This document shows positions 14,958-26,602 of a stretch of 64,000 nucleotides of DNA, piece by piece. How positions within the stretch are numbered: position 1 is the stretch's first letter; each line of letters starts with the position of its first letter. Source of the DNA: Chionoecetes opilio (Eukaryota > Arthropoda > Malacostraca > Decapoda > Majidae); assembly GCA_016584305.1 (NCBI GenBank), contig JACEEZ010011040.1, positions 180,001 to 244,000 of the forward strand, written 5' to 3'. A program made the translations under genes and the position numbers. Under the pieces are notes generated by a model. The model saw only the letters and a list, made by a program, of their open reading frames with translations. It searched no databases and was not told where the DNA came from.

Positions 14958-16989
14958 GCCTGCCAGACTGGATGGAGGGTCGGGACATCATTGGCCTACC
15001 CGACACCTTCCAGGATCTCTCCCTACCCCTTTCGCCCAAGGACCACTATTCCTTGAAGCTCGAGGAGGAGGTAGAGGATGACTTCTACACAACTATTAAA
15101 CCTGAGGATATGTTGGTACCCCTATCTGAACTGCTACCCCCACACACCCCTCCCACGCCACCCCTGCCCAGCACACCCCCTGCTACACCTCCCCCAGCCC
15201 CTGCCACCCCTCTGCCAGCCCCTGCCACCCCTGTCACTCCCCTGCCCAAGATCATCATATGCCGAAAGGTCACCACTGCCGCCCCTAAAGCCCGGCCCAT
15301 ACAGATCAATTACCAGGTCATCCCCGTCAAGCCAAAGGCCATGTCTGCCTCTCTCCGACCCTTACACACTGCACCACACACCACCATGCCTTTAGAGAAG
15401 AGCCATCAATCCAAGTTGCCATGCCCTTAGTGAAGAACCATCAGAGCCAAGTTGCCATGCCCTTAGTGAAGAACCATCAGAGCCAAGTTGCCATGCCCTT
15501 AGTGAAGAACCATCAGGGCCAAGTTGCCATGCCCTTAGAGCCTCGGGTCAGTGCCATGCCCTTCGCTATGCCATTCAAGTCCCAGGTGCCACTAGGGTGC
15601 GACGCCGAAGAATTAATTAACGAGATGGTACAGATGATTGGCGGTGGTAGTAGTGGGTTTCAGGACCTCGGGAGTGAGTCGTTTGAGTCACTTGAGTCGT
15701 CTGGGATGGAGTCGTTAGAGGCGAACTTGGACGACCTTTTGTCCCAGCTGGAGGCGTCGGAGTCGGACACTATTATGCTGGACCCTCATGCCTTCACTCA
15801 TACCTCACGACCTGCCTCACAAACATACCCTTCAGTACTACCTACCTCACAAACCTCTCTCTCACTACCTGCCTCACAAACAGCAACCTTATTCCCTGCC
15901 TCACAAACCTCAACCTCACTACTACCTGCCTCACAAACCTCAACCTCACTACTACCTGCCTCACAAACCTCAACCTCACTACTACCTGCCTCACAAACAT
16001 TCCCTTCAGTACTACCTGCCTCAAAAACAGCAACCATATTCCCTGCCTCACAAATGTCCTCTGCTTCCTTACTTCCCCCACAAACATCTTTCTCAGTACC
16101 TATCTCTCAAGCATCTCCTATCTCTCTACCCTCACAACTATCTCCCTCTCTCTCACTCCCCACACAAGAATCTTCCTATATCTCCCTTGCCCCAGCTTCT
16201 CTCTCCCCTCACACCTCTGTCTTAGCCTCTGAACCTGTACCAACCTGTATCCTCTCCCCTCACCCATCTGAATACTCTATATCCACCTCTCTTCTTTCCC
16301 CTCACTCAAAACCCTCTGTATTAGCCTCTGAATCCTCTATTACAGCCTGTATCCCCTCCCCTCTCCCCTCTGAATCCCTCTACCCAGTTTCCCCAATGTC
16401 CTTACCCTCCCCTGTCCCTTCTCTAGCCTCCTTACCCTCCCCTGTCCCCTCTGTCAGCTTCCTACCCTCCCCAATCCCCTCTCTAGCCTCCCTCTCCCCA
16501 CCACACTCCTGCGCCTCCCCAACACCTTACAGCGACTCCCCAATCCCCTTCAGCGACTCAACCTTTGACTTAGAAGAGGAGTGGAGTCCTGCCGAGGAAA
16601 CACACTCCTACTCCAAGGCACAACGTAAACCCAAATCCTCCAGGGCATCAGGTAGAAAAACGCCATACCCTACAGATCGCAAGGAGCGCAAGAAGGAGCA
16701 AAACAAACAGGCGGCTTTACGTTATCGCCAGAAGAGGAAGGTGGAGGATGATGATATGACGGGGAAGGTGGAGGCGGAGGAGGAGCGAGGGCGGAAGCTT
16801 AAAGCGGAGTATTCGGGATTGAAGCAAGAACTGAGCTATTTGAAGAAGATCATGAGAGAGGTGTTTGTAGCGAGGGGTTTGTTGTCCGAGGAGGCGTTAA
16901 AGAAGGCTGCCTTAGAGAAGAGGAAGAGTAAAAAGGAAGATCAGAGGAAGAGTAGTAAAAAGCAAAGAACAGCAAAGGAAGAGCTGTAA
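14958..16989 (+). CDS. ATF4: ATF4-like bZIP factor, main exon (one frame break)
   Basis: Likely the crustacean counterpart of ATF4 / Drosophila cryptocephal, a stress-response transcription factor acting in the nucleus as a bZIP dimer. The exon joins exon 1 in phase 1. It encodes an acidic N-terminal part (LPDWMEG at its start), a Pro/Thr/Ala-rich stretch, 36-bp repeats (15386-15528) and an acidic patch (NLDDLLSQLEASESD). A long Ser/Pro/Leu-rich region follows, with three 30-bp repeats (SQTSTSLLPA). The C-terminus is a bZIP: basic region at about 16670-16740 with NKQAALRYRQKRK, matching the ATF4 signature N-x-x-A-A-x-R-Y-R, then a leucine zipper to about 16880 and a Lys-rich tail ending in TAA at 16987. 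The first 36-bp repeat copy is 35 bp, so the frame shifts at about 15403-15410. Without that break the protein is about 730 residues, long for ATF4. Confidence 0.78.
15386..15528 (+). repeat. 36-bp coding minisatellite, four copies
   Basis: Four tandem copies starting ATGCCCTTAGTGAAGAACCA or similar, at 15386, 15421, 15457 and 15493. Copy 1 is 35 bp (CATCAATCC where the others have CATCAGAGCC) and accounts for the switch of reading frame inside the ATF4-like exon. Confidence 0.9.
15908..15997 (+). repeat. 30-bp coding repeat, three copies
   Basis: Three near-identical 30-bp units encode SQTSTSLLPA in the low-complexity region of the ATF4-like protein; degenerate relatives extend on both sides. 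Confidence 0.85.
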
Positions 16990-17100
16990 AGAGATCCCTA
17001 GAAGACTTAATAACAGGCATTGGCGGGCTTAATGTAGCTTAAAACGGCCAACATTTCACCTTAGTACAAATTATAAGCTTTTTATAGGTGGCAGGATTGT
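16990..17100 (+). other. Probable 3' UTR start of the ATF4-like gene
   Basis: Non-coding sequence directly after the stop codon. I could not place a confident poly(A) signal before the repeats that follow. Confidence 0.4.
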
Positions 17101-17104
17101 CTCA

Positions 17105-17530
17105 GTAGTAATTCCCTCACCCATGGCACTTACCTGTCTATGTGGTGTTAATCATGTGTTTATGTAGGTATATAGGGCTCCCTGAGTAACCTACATACCC
17201 TACATCAGGCACTTACCTATCTATGTGGTGTTAATCATGTGTTTCTGAAGGTATGTAGGGCTCCCTAAGTAACCTACATACCCTACATAAGGCACTCCTA
17301 TCTATCTAGGGTGTTTATGTAGGTATGTAGGCCTCCCAAAGTGCCTACATACTACACACCACATAGACACTAGGAGCAACATATGGTGTGTTTATGTAGG
17401 TATGTAGGGCTTTCAGAGAGCCTACATACTACATACAACACATAGACACTAGATGCGACATGTGTTGTGTTTGTGCAGATATGTAGTGCTTTCAGAGAGC
17501 CTACATACCCTACATAACACATAAACACAT
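17105..17530. repeat. Tandem hairpin-forming repeat, about five units
   Basis: Units of about 75-100 bp, each with TGTTTATGTAGGTATGTAGG, a short spacer (GCTCCCTGAGTA or GCTTTCAGAGAG), then the near-complement CCTACATACCCTACAT. Each unit folds on itself. Some units also contain paired CTATGTGG/CCACATAG segments. The array lies in the probable 3' UTR or just downstream of the ATF4-like gene. Confidence 0.8.
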
Positions 17531-17800
17531 GAGACGTTAGGAGAAGTCGCGATGTGAGAGGGGCAACACTTTATATTTCCTTGCGTACGAATATGCGTTT
17601 TACCTGAGTTTAGGGAAAGATGTAGTTTTGGCCCCTATCTGCTCCTGCAGGTGTTAAGGCTAGGTAGGGAGGGAGGGTATTTAACATAGCATAGAGCAAC
17701 CGTCCTGAGCTTAATGAAGGATAACATAGGCCGGAACATATCTCAGGAGGCTGCGCTATGCATGCTACCTTCCCTCACCTAAGCCTTATGTAGTGATGTA
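17531..17800. other. Unassigned, no gene seen
   Basis: No open frame, splice pattern or repeat that I can name. Confidence 0.4.
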
Positions 17801-18018
17801 ACTAAAGTCAATTTTTTTATTTAACTAGGCAAAAAATCCATTATCTTAAGGTCTCATGGTTAAAATGATGCCTCTGTTTACCTGATAATATGGTTAACTA
17901 TAATAAAATACAACTGAAATTTAGAAAAGCGTAGTATTCCCTTCTCCTGGCATCAAATATCAGTCAGTAAGCAGCAAGGGGGCAGGATTTTTTGCCTCGT
18001 TAAAAAAAATAGACTAGA
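17801..18018. mobile_element. TA-flanked MITE, TIR family 1 (copy 1)
   Basis: About 215 bp. Left end ACTAAAGTCAATTTTTTTAT... with AGGCAAAAAATCC; right end GGATTTTTTGCCTCGTTAAA. The terminal inverted repeats are about 28 bp. Full-length relatives lie at 27907-28125 and, inverted, at 59183-59400, with a partial copy at 29361-29420. A TA dinucleotide precedes the left end. TA targeting suggests a Tc1/mariner-type element, but no transposase is present. Confidence 0.85.
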
Positions 18019-18698
18019 TGGTAACATGATATTAGTGGGATAAGTTTTTTTTATTACATATCTTCATATATATATAGAGTTGTGGTTATAGTTTCTCATG
18101 GTTCTCATGCTACTTCTTATGTGACATTTTCTGTAGTATGTAGTAGTAATTTAATGTTTCTTATGTCATCTGTTCTTAGTAAACTGTCCATACGATGTAT
18201 TTTTTTAAGTAAACCGTCTATGTGAAGTTTATTTATTGATGTGTTTCTGCCTTGCGATTCTTTTGTTTTGGAATATAGACACACACACTCACTCACGCAC
18301 ACACACATAACTGTTCCTCTTGCATTAAGACATCAACTGCTCAAAACACACACACACACACCTATTCCCTATTCAACAGATGTGTTTCAATTATCTCTAA
18401 CAGTATATATTTTTAGGCCTAGGAATATGCTTACACAACAAAAACATTAGTTACCTCTCCATATCAAAAAACAAAAACAGTACAATTCATCTCACTAGTA
18501 TATATGCATAAAAGTAAACCACTAAATCAAAGGTTATTATATTTATTATGAAAAACATTTACAGACGTTCCCTTGGGAGTGAGTCATTACTCCCATTATT
18601 TACAAGCTTCACACCAGAGACCAGATTCCTATTTTTTCACAACATTTAAAAAGTTGCAATCCAATGACTTGTTAATGACAGGTTCCTTGACTATAACA
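18019..18698. other. Intergenic, simple repeats only
   Basis: AT-rich DNA with a short (CA)n run at about 18280-18360. No supported gene. Confidence 0.4.
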
Positions 18699-18911
18699 TT
18701 ATCCCCTTCACGCCCAGATCTTTCCTGGGCTATAAAAAATTGTCTGTTGTTAGCCATAAAATTACGAAAAGTGACTAAATATACCAAATTAGCGAGTGGA
18801 CAAGGATACTAAACAGGTCATATCTATAAAAAATTGCTTATATGATTTTAAAATCTCTAATGGTACCCAAATTACAATGTAAATTACGTTCTGGGTCTCA
18901 AAGGTTTATAT
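18699..18911 (-). mobile_element. TTAA MITE (piggyBac-like), copy 1
   Basis: A 213-bp copy of the family with ends CCCCTTGA and CCCCTTCA, flanked by TTAA in intact copies; both flanking TTAA sites are mutated here. It carries the shared internal landmarks GGTACC, CACTAACTAATTTGGTATA and AAGATCTGGGCGTGAA. Strand follows the TTGAGGCCCAGAACGT end as 5'. Confidence 0.85.
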
Positions 18912-19467
18912 TAACTCACTGATATAACTTTAAAATCGTCACTTACTACATCACTAGTTTAATATCAAAAAGTTTTTCTATCACTACTAATCATTTTTAC
19001 GTAAACTTAAGCCGTTCCTAAACTTTCATTAAAAAATTTAATTGTCATTTCGTACATTGTTTTTCTTCAATCATATTTATCTATCACTTTTCTAATCTTT
19101 TTAACACTAAGTCATTTCCTGGTGTGGCTATCTTATCACCTCAACACTGCTTTTTATCTCTCCTATATGGTTCTCTCTATCTCTTCCACGTATCTCCTTC
19201 CTCTGGCTTTTTTTTATCGTGCCATATGACCTCTGATATCAGGCATTCCCCCCCCCCCCCCTTTTTTTTGGGGGGGGCATTAAATCAATCAAATCTTTTT
19301 CTCTTATGCCATATGACTTCTGATGTCTGGCACATTTCCCCCTTTTTTATGGCATTAAATCAATCAATCTTTTATCTCTTACTGTATATGGTTCTGTGTT
19401 TATCTCTTCTACGTATCTGCTTCCTCTATGTGGTTCTCTCTATCTCTCTTCCTCTGTGGCTCTGTGT
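18912..19467. other. Downstream region of uS9m gene, degenerate repeat
   Basis: AT- and pyrimidine-rich sequence with a roughly 100-bp degenerate repeat (TGCCATATGACTTCTGATGTCTGGCA-like) in two or three copies and homopolymer C and G runs at 19250-19277. It probably includes the 3' UTR of the minus-strand uS9m gene. Confidence 0.4.
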
Positions 19468-19559
19468 TTACCTCTTCTTCCACGTGTACTTTGCTCTGGC
19501 TCCCTTCTGTCCCGGCTTCTTCCTCTCTGTGGTTCTGGTGTCCCGGGTGAGCAGGCCCG
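19468..19559 (-). CDS. MRPS9: MRPS9 last exon
   Basis: Begins after TCTTCCCAG and encodes [19 protein letters not shown], then [10 protein letters not shown] and TAA at 19468-19470. The terminal Lys-Lys-Arg is the conserved S9 tail. Confidence 0.95.
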
Positions 19560-22500
19560 CTGGGAAGACACAGAAGATAAGACATTAAGGCAATGTTAAG
19601 GCAAGACATTAATGGGAATCAGGCTGGGAGGACAACTATAAGGTTAAAGATAGAGTTCAGACATTAATACTACTAGGCTTAACCCTTCACGCCCAGATCT
19701 TTCCTTGGCTATAAAAAAATGTCTTTTTAGCCATAGAATAACGAAAAGTAACTGAATATACCAAATTAGTTAGTGGACAGGGTACTAAACTGGTCATAGC
19801 TATAAAACATTGCTTATAGTCACTAAAAATCGTCTAATGGTACCCAAATTACAATGGAAATTACGTTCTGGGCCTCAAGGGGTTAACGTGTGGCGAGTAT
19901 AAGTGACTAAAAAATGGAAATGCTAATGGAAACTATATATTTAACAGTGAGGGTTAACAATAAAGAAAATGCATAAATTATATCTGGCAGAATCAAAGCA
20001 TCCATGAAAACACTGAAACTGAACTAAACTCATGTCACTAAAAAAGACAAGTCCCGATTCCCTTCCTGCTCCTATTATAGCAACAGTAAACCGTCCCTAT
20101 AATCATGAAGGGGCTAATGGAAACTATTATATTGTACAGTGAGGATTTACAGTACCGTAGATATCACTATAGTCGCCAGTCACTCGCCACTGCACTAATG
20201 TCGCCAGGCACAATATATTACAAATTTTAGCATCACTACAGACTTTTATGTGCCACTGAAGACATGTAGTGTAATGTACATAATATAAACTACTGTGTAT
20301 CATCTTCAGTGGCACATACAAATCAGTAGTAATGCTAAAATTCATATATTGTGCCTGGCGACATTAGTGCAGTGGCGAGTGACTGGCGACTATAGTGTTA
20401 TCTACAGTAAAGGAAATTACTTAATACTATCAGGCAGACAGTCAAAGCATCCATGAAAATACTGAAAATCAACTAAACTCATGAAAAAAACAGACCTGAT
20501 CATGTCATTATTGCAATACTATAAGAACTTGGAGGATTATAGCAACAGAGAACCATCAATAAACATGAAAGGAGCAATTATAACTATTGATGGCATAAAC
20601 AAGATAGAGAACAGTGAAGGAAATCAAAAGCATCAATTCTATCTGGCAGTCCGTCAATGCATACAGGAAAACACTGAAATTGAAAGTTTAACCCCATGAG
20701 GCCCAGAACGTTATTTCCATTGTAATTTGGGTACCATTAGACTATTTTTAGCGAATATAAGTAATGTTTTATAGATATGACCAAATTAGTTAGTGGACCA
20801 TCCTTGTCCACTAACTAATTTGGTATATTGAGTTACTTTTTGTTATTCTGTGGCTAACAACAGACGGTTATATAGTAAAAGGAAAGATCTGGGCGTGAAG
20901 GGGTTAATATGGGAAGATACTGAGAGAAGAAAGGGCAGATGAATAGGAAGTTATCAAGAGATACCATTGGAGAAAAGAATCCCACTGAATAATACTGACT
21001 AAGAGGTAATAGCAGTATAGAAAGGCATCTGAGAGAACCAGGAACCATTGAAGCATGACTAAATTCGTACAGGCAAACAGTTAATGCATACAAATAAACA
21101 CTAAACTATACTCGCTGCACGTTAAGTTGGCGAAAATGTGGGCCCTTCACCCCCCCCCCCCTTCCCAATGCACGGGATTGGCTGAGGTGTTGGGGCTTTA
21201 AGGCGGAACTTGGAGTAAGGCATTCTCACCCAACACCCATTAACACCCAACACCTCAGCCAATCCCGTGCATTCGGAAGGGGGGGGTGAAGGGGCCACAT
21301 TTTCGCCAACTTAACGTGCAGCAAGTATGAGTGACACTACAAAATGGAAACTGTATTATATTGGACAGTGAGGATTTACAGTAAAGGCAATGACTTAATT
21401 CTATCAGGCAGGCAGTCAGAGCATCCAGGAAAACACTGAAATTCAACTAAAATCATGACACAAAAAATGACTGAAAACCGGATTCCCTCACCCAGAAGAG
21501 GGACAAAGAATGAAAGGACTGTATTATGATGGACAGTTAGGGTTTACAGTAAAGGAAATATCTTAATTCTATCAGGCAGAGTCAAAGCATCCAGGAAAAC
21601 ACTGAAAATCTACTAAACTCATGTCACTAAAAAGACTAGTCCCGATTCCCTTCCTGTTCCTATTATAGCAACAGTAAACCGTCACTATAAACACGAAAAG
21701 ACTAATGGAAACTATATTATAATGGACAGTGAGGATTTACAGTAAAAGAAATGTCTTAATTATATCAGGCAGACAGTCAAAGCATTCATGAATGCACTGA
21801 AACTAAACTAATGAACTGAAAAAACTAAAAAAACTGAACTAAGATGCATAGAGGAAAGCACGGGAAATCAACGCAACTCATGTAAACCAAAAAACTAATA
21901 AAACTGAACGAAACTCATGTAAACCAAAAACTGATGAAACTGAACGAAACTCATGTAAACAAAAAAACTAATAAAACAACGAAACTAGTGTAAACAAAAA
22001 ACTAATAAAACTGAACGAAATTCATGTAAACAAAAATCTAATAAAACAACGAAATTCATGTAAACAAAAAACTAATAAAACTGAACGAAATTCATGTAAA
22101 CAAAAAACTAATAAAACAACGAAATTCATGTAAACAAAAACACTAATAAAAACGAAATTCATGTAAACAAAAAAACTAATAAAACAACGAAACTCATGTA
22201 AACAAAAAAACTTAAAACAACGAAACTCATGTAAACAAAAAAACTAATAAAACTGAACGAAACTCATGTAAACAAAAAAACTAATAAAACTCAACGAAAC
22301 TCATGTAAACAAAAAAACGCAAGACCGGATTCGCTCACCCAGCCTCATCTTCTCCCTCATGTTGTCATCCACAAAGGACTGGAGGGCCCGGGAAATGCCT
22401 AGGCGGATGGCCCCTGAGGCGGATGAGGGGCCCCGGGCATCCACCTTAGCCACCACGTCCACTTTGCCCAACAGATCCGTGAACTGAAGTGGAAACACCG

Positions 22501-25500
22501 TCTGGGGAGATGGAGAAAAGGAGTCATAATGGAGTGTGTATGTGTCAGTCAGTCATCACTTCTAACAACTATAATTACTTGCTTTACTATTACTATTACT
22601 ATTACTATTGAATTACAACTACTATCACATCATTGTAACAGATTATAACTTCCATACAGGATATTTTCATGTACTTAACATCAAAAGAACCAGTATATAT
22701 ATTTTTAATGTTCCTAAAAAATATACTGGTTCTTTTGATGTTAAGTACATGAAAATATCCTGTATGGAAGTTATGATGCTTGTTACAATTGTGATAATAG
22801 TTGTAATTTAACCCTTTGAGGCCCAGAACGTAATTTTCATTGTAATTTGGGTACCATTAGATGATTTTTTAGTGATTATAAGCAATGTTTTATAGATATG
22901 ACCTGTTTAGTATCCTTGTCGACTAACTAATTGGGTATATTCAGTCACTTCGTAATTTTTTGGCTCGACAACAGACAATTTTATATAGCAACGGAAAAAT
23001 CTGGGCGTGAAGGGGTTAATAGTAATAGTAATGCAAGTACAGGGAGGTCCCGTTATACGAGCATTCGGTATACGAGATGTGTAAATTATGGTCTATTTTC
23101 AATATACGAGATTGAAAATCCAATGATACGACATTCAAACTGGGGTGAGTAAAATGATCAAATTAAAAATGCGTGCCCTACCACTCCCAGGCTGGACAAA
23201 GGGGGATTTGGTTGACCCCAGTGAGGTAGTGACCCCTAGCAAGCCGTGACCTGAAGGGTATAATTAAGCATATGGCGCGGCCTGACATTTAGGGGTAATT
23301 AGCAGGTGTGCGCAGTCAGTTCACCCCTAGCAAGGCGTGACCTGAAGGGTAATTAAGCATATGGCGCGGCCTGACATTTAGGGGCAATTAGCAGGTGTGC
23401 GGCCCCAACCTTGGGACTGCTACACTACCTTCTACCTTCTCTTGTATCACGCGGCGTCCCCTACATTACGTCTTTTTTGCTTGTTATGCATGTTTTATGT
23501 TTAATTAATGTGCAGTTATGTTATTTTGTGTGCTATTTTCTCTTTCAGAATGCTTTTTCTACAGAATAGGTAGTACAGTGTGGGTAATATAGACGTTGTG
23601 TGTTTGTTGTGTTTGCTAGAGTTTATTTTAGCTTGAAAAACAGTCTTTTTTTTTTCTTTTTTTTTTTTTAATTGATGGGGTCCTGGAACCAAACCTATAT
23701 TTTACCATTACTTATGTGTTTCGTTATACGAGATTTCGCTTTACGAGTATGCCAGGTGGAACCTAACTGCTCGTATCTTCGGGACCTCCCTGTATTATAT
23801 ATGTTAGAAGTGATTACTGACTGAGATTTGTGTATAGCTAATAATTTACCCTCCATCCCGCTGTCCATTAATAACCAAAGATGAGGAATATTTTAAGTTA
23901 TTCCCTACATAAGGCCATATCTTTACCCTATGTGGTACTGCCCCTACATAACCACATAAGGCCATATCTTTACCCTATGTGGTACTGCCCCTACATAACC
24001 ACATAAGGCCATATCTTTACCCTATGTGGTACTGCCCTACATAACCACATAAGGCCATATCTTTACCCTATGTGGTACTGCCCCTACATAACCACATAAG
24101 GCCATATCTTTACCCTATGTGGTACTGCCCCTACATAACCACATAAGGCCATATCTTTACCCTATGTGGTACTGCCCTACATAACCACAAAGGATATCTT
24201 TATAGTGTATGCCTCATAACACATAAGACATATTTCCCTATGGGAGAAAAACATATAGCATATCTTTCTTTGACATCCCTACATAAACAGCCATAAACTT
24301 TCCCAGTGGTATTTACGCTCCTAAAACCACAAGTATGTCGTACTGCCTAAAAGCAATCTTTTTTATGCCTAATAAATACTTACCAGGTAAACTGTACAAA
24401 CCACAAGCCTCCAAGTACTATCCCTACTAATCGACAAAGTATCTGTTACCTCAGTCGTAATTCTACATAAAAAAGAACACCTATGTGGATACCACTAATA
24501 ACACATAAGGTTCTGTAAATGATGGAATGGCTCATAACCAAATGGCAATTGATCCTATTGGGGTACTTTAAAGGCACTGGATATTTCATGTGGTTGAATG
24601 AACAGTGGATTACTAGGTACTGCTAATACACAAGGAACTACCTATGTGGTCTACCCTCATAGCTCCACGGATGTATATGTTTTTTATCTGCATACAATGA
24701 GAAATATTAACATGAAAAGCAACATTATATCTACTGGGTCCCTGTACGAATCAATCAAAGATTGATGTATTTTCCGTTAACGCCAAACTTACATGCCTTG
24801 AAACACTTTGATGCCGTCAGAAGCGGATGTAACTGCGCCCCCTCCGTTCCCTATACTGGAACGTCAAGCCGTGAACATAGCTCTAGCAAAAAGTAGGGAG
24901 ACACATGTTACAAATGAGAGGTGTAAAGATTGGAAGGATGAGTAACATAGACGTGGTCAATACGGAGTTATGGGTTCTTAAAGGGAGTGGATAAAAGAGG
25001 GGATAAGTGTGAGGTAGTGTAAAAACAGGACTTCAGTATTCACGGTCTTGTAGCTTCTATTTTAAATGTGTAGTTTATTATGGCGTTAGTAAATGAGAAT
25101 AGTGAAAAAAAGCAGCCGTCAGTAAAGTGTATGAACAAACAAGGATCGTTTCCCGTTATTCAAACTCGAGTTAAACAAAGGGAGTGGTGTACTGCTCCGG
25201 GAGTCATACGAACGCTGCCAGTTAAAAAGTGAGTTGAAAAAAAAGAGAGTAGTAAAAAGTGAAATGAAAAAAAGGACGTTCGGAAAAAGTGAGTTAAAAA
25301 AGTGAGTTCAGTTAAAAGGAGTGAAAAAAGGGGTTCAGTTAAAAGGGAGTGAAAAAAAGGGCGTTCAGTTAAAAAGGGCGTAAAAAAGGGCGTTCAGTTA
25401 AAGAGGGAGTGAAAAAAAGGGCGTTCAGTTAAAGAGGGAGTGAAAAAAAGGGCGTTCAGTTAAAAAGGGAGTTAAAAAAAGGGAGTTGTTAAAAAGGGAG

Positions 25501-26567
25501 TAAAAAAAAGGGCGTTCAGTTAAAAAGTGAGTGAAAAAAGAGCGTTCAGTTAAAAAGTGAGTGAAAAAAAGGGCGTTCAGTTAAAAAGTGAGTTAAAAAA
25601 AGTGAGTTCAGTTAAAAAGGGAGTAAAAAAAGAGCATTCAGTTAAAAAGGGAGGAAAAAAAGGGCGTTCAGTTAAAAAGGGAGTAAAAAAAGGGCGTTCA
25701 GTTAAAAAGGGCGTTCAGTTAAAAAGGGAGTAAAAAAAGGGCGTTCAGTTAAAAAGGGAGTAAAAAAGGGCGTTCAGTTAAAAAGGGAGTAAAAAAAGGG
25801 CGTTCAGTTAAAAAGGGAGTAAAAAAAGGGCGTTCAGTTAAAAAGGGAGTAAAAAAAGGGCGTTCAGTTAAAAAGGGAGTAAAAAAAGGGCGTTCAGTTA
25901 AAAAATGAGTGAAAAAAAGGGCGTTCAGTTAAAAAAAATGAGTTCAGTTAAAAAGTGAGTTAAAAGGGAGTTAATAAAAGTTAAGTTAAGTTAGAAGAAA
26001 GTTAAGTTAAAGTTAAGTAAAAGAAAGTTAAAAAGGGAGTTAGCCTTTTATGTGCCACGTAAAAAAAACCCAACTTGTGAGACGTTACGGGAAAATCCGA
26101 CATTAAACAGAAATATACATGAAGCCAGACCTGAACATTAGGGGAAAATCCGACATTAAACAGAAATATACATGAAGCCAGACCTGAACATTAGGGGAAA
26201 ATCTGACATTAAACACAAATATAATGAAGCCAGACCTGAACATTAGGGGAAAATCTGACATTAAACAGAAATATAATGAAGCCAGACCTGAATATTAGGG
26301 GAAAATCTGACATTAAACAGAAATACACATGAAGCCAGACCTGAACATTAGGGGAAAATCTGACATTAAACAGAAAGACATGAAGCCAGACCTGAACATT
26401 AGGGGAAAATCTGACATTAAACACAAATATAATGAAGCCAGACCTGAACATTAGGGGAAAATCTGACATTAAACAGAAATCTAATGAAGCCAGACCTGAG
26501 AGTGTAAGAAAATGTCACACCCTTACAGCTCATTAGAACAAAGGATAATTTTTAGCCCTTTCTGTGT

Positions 26568-26602
<35 letters not shown>

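Larger units (their letters stand above)
19890..21840. repeat. Degenerate intronic repeat of about 200-240 bp
   Basis: Recurring blocks: a 'TATTGGACAGTGAGGATTTA' segment, CAGTAAAGGAAATGACTTAA, ATCAGGCAGACAGTCAAAGC and 'CAACTAAACTCATG', followed by CCGATTCCCT, at about 19925, 20120, 20405, 21360, 21530 and 21720. The block after 'CTCATG' resembles the real exon/intron junction at 22320-22340. Other transposons sit between copies. Confidence 0.7.
22548..23832. mobile_element. Foldback element with two nested insertions
   Basis: The outer ends are GTCAGTCATCACTTCTAACA and TGTTAGAAGTGATTACTGAC. An inner palindrome (22640-22760: TTAACATCAAAAGAACCAGT and its complement) forms the core. A TTAA MITE (22808-23019) and a Tigger-like element (23040-23792) have inserted into the right arm. 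An uninterrupted relative of this family is at about 29612-29885. Confidence 0.7.

Noticed and set aside
26209..26469. 86-aa frame with repeated [16 protein letters not shown] units
   Set aside because: Translation of the 53-bp minisatellite; no other gene evidence.
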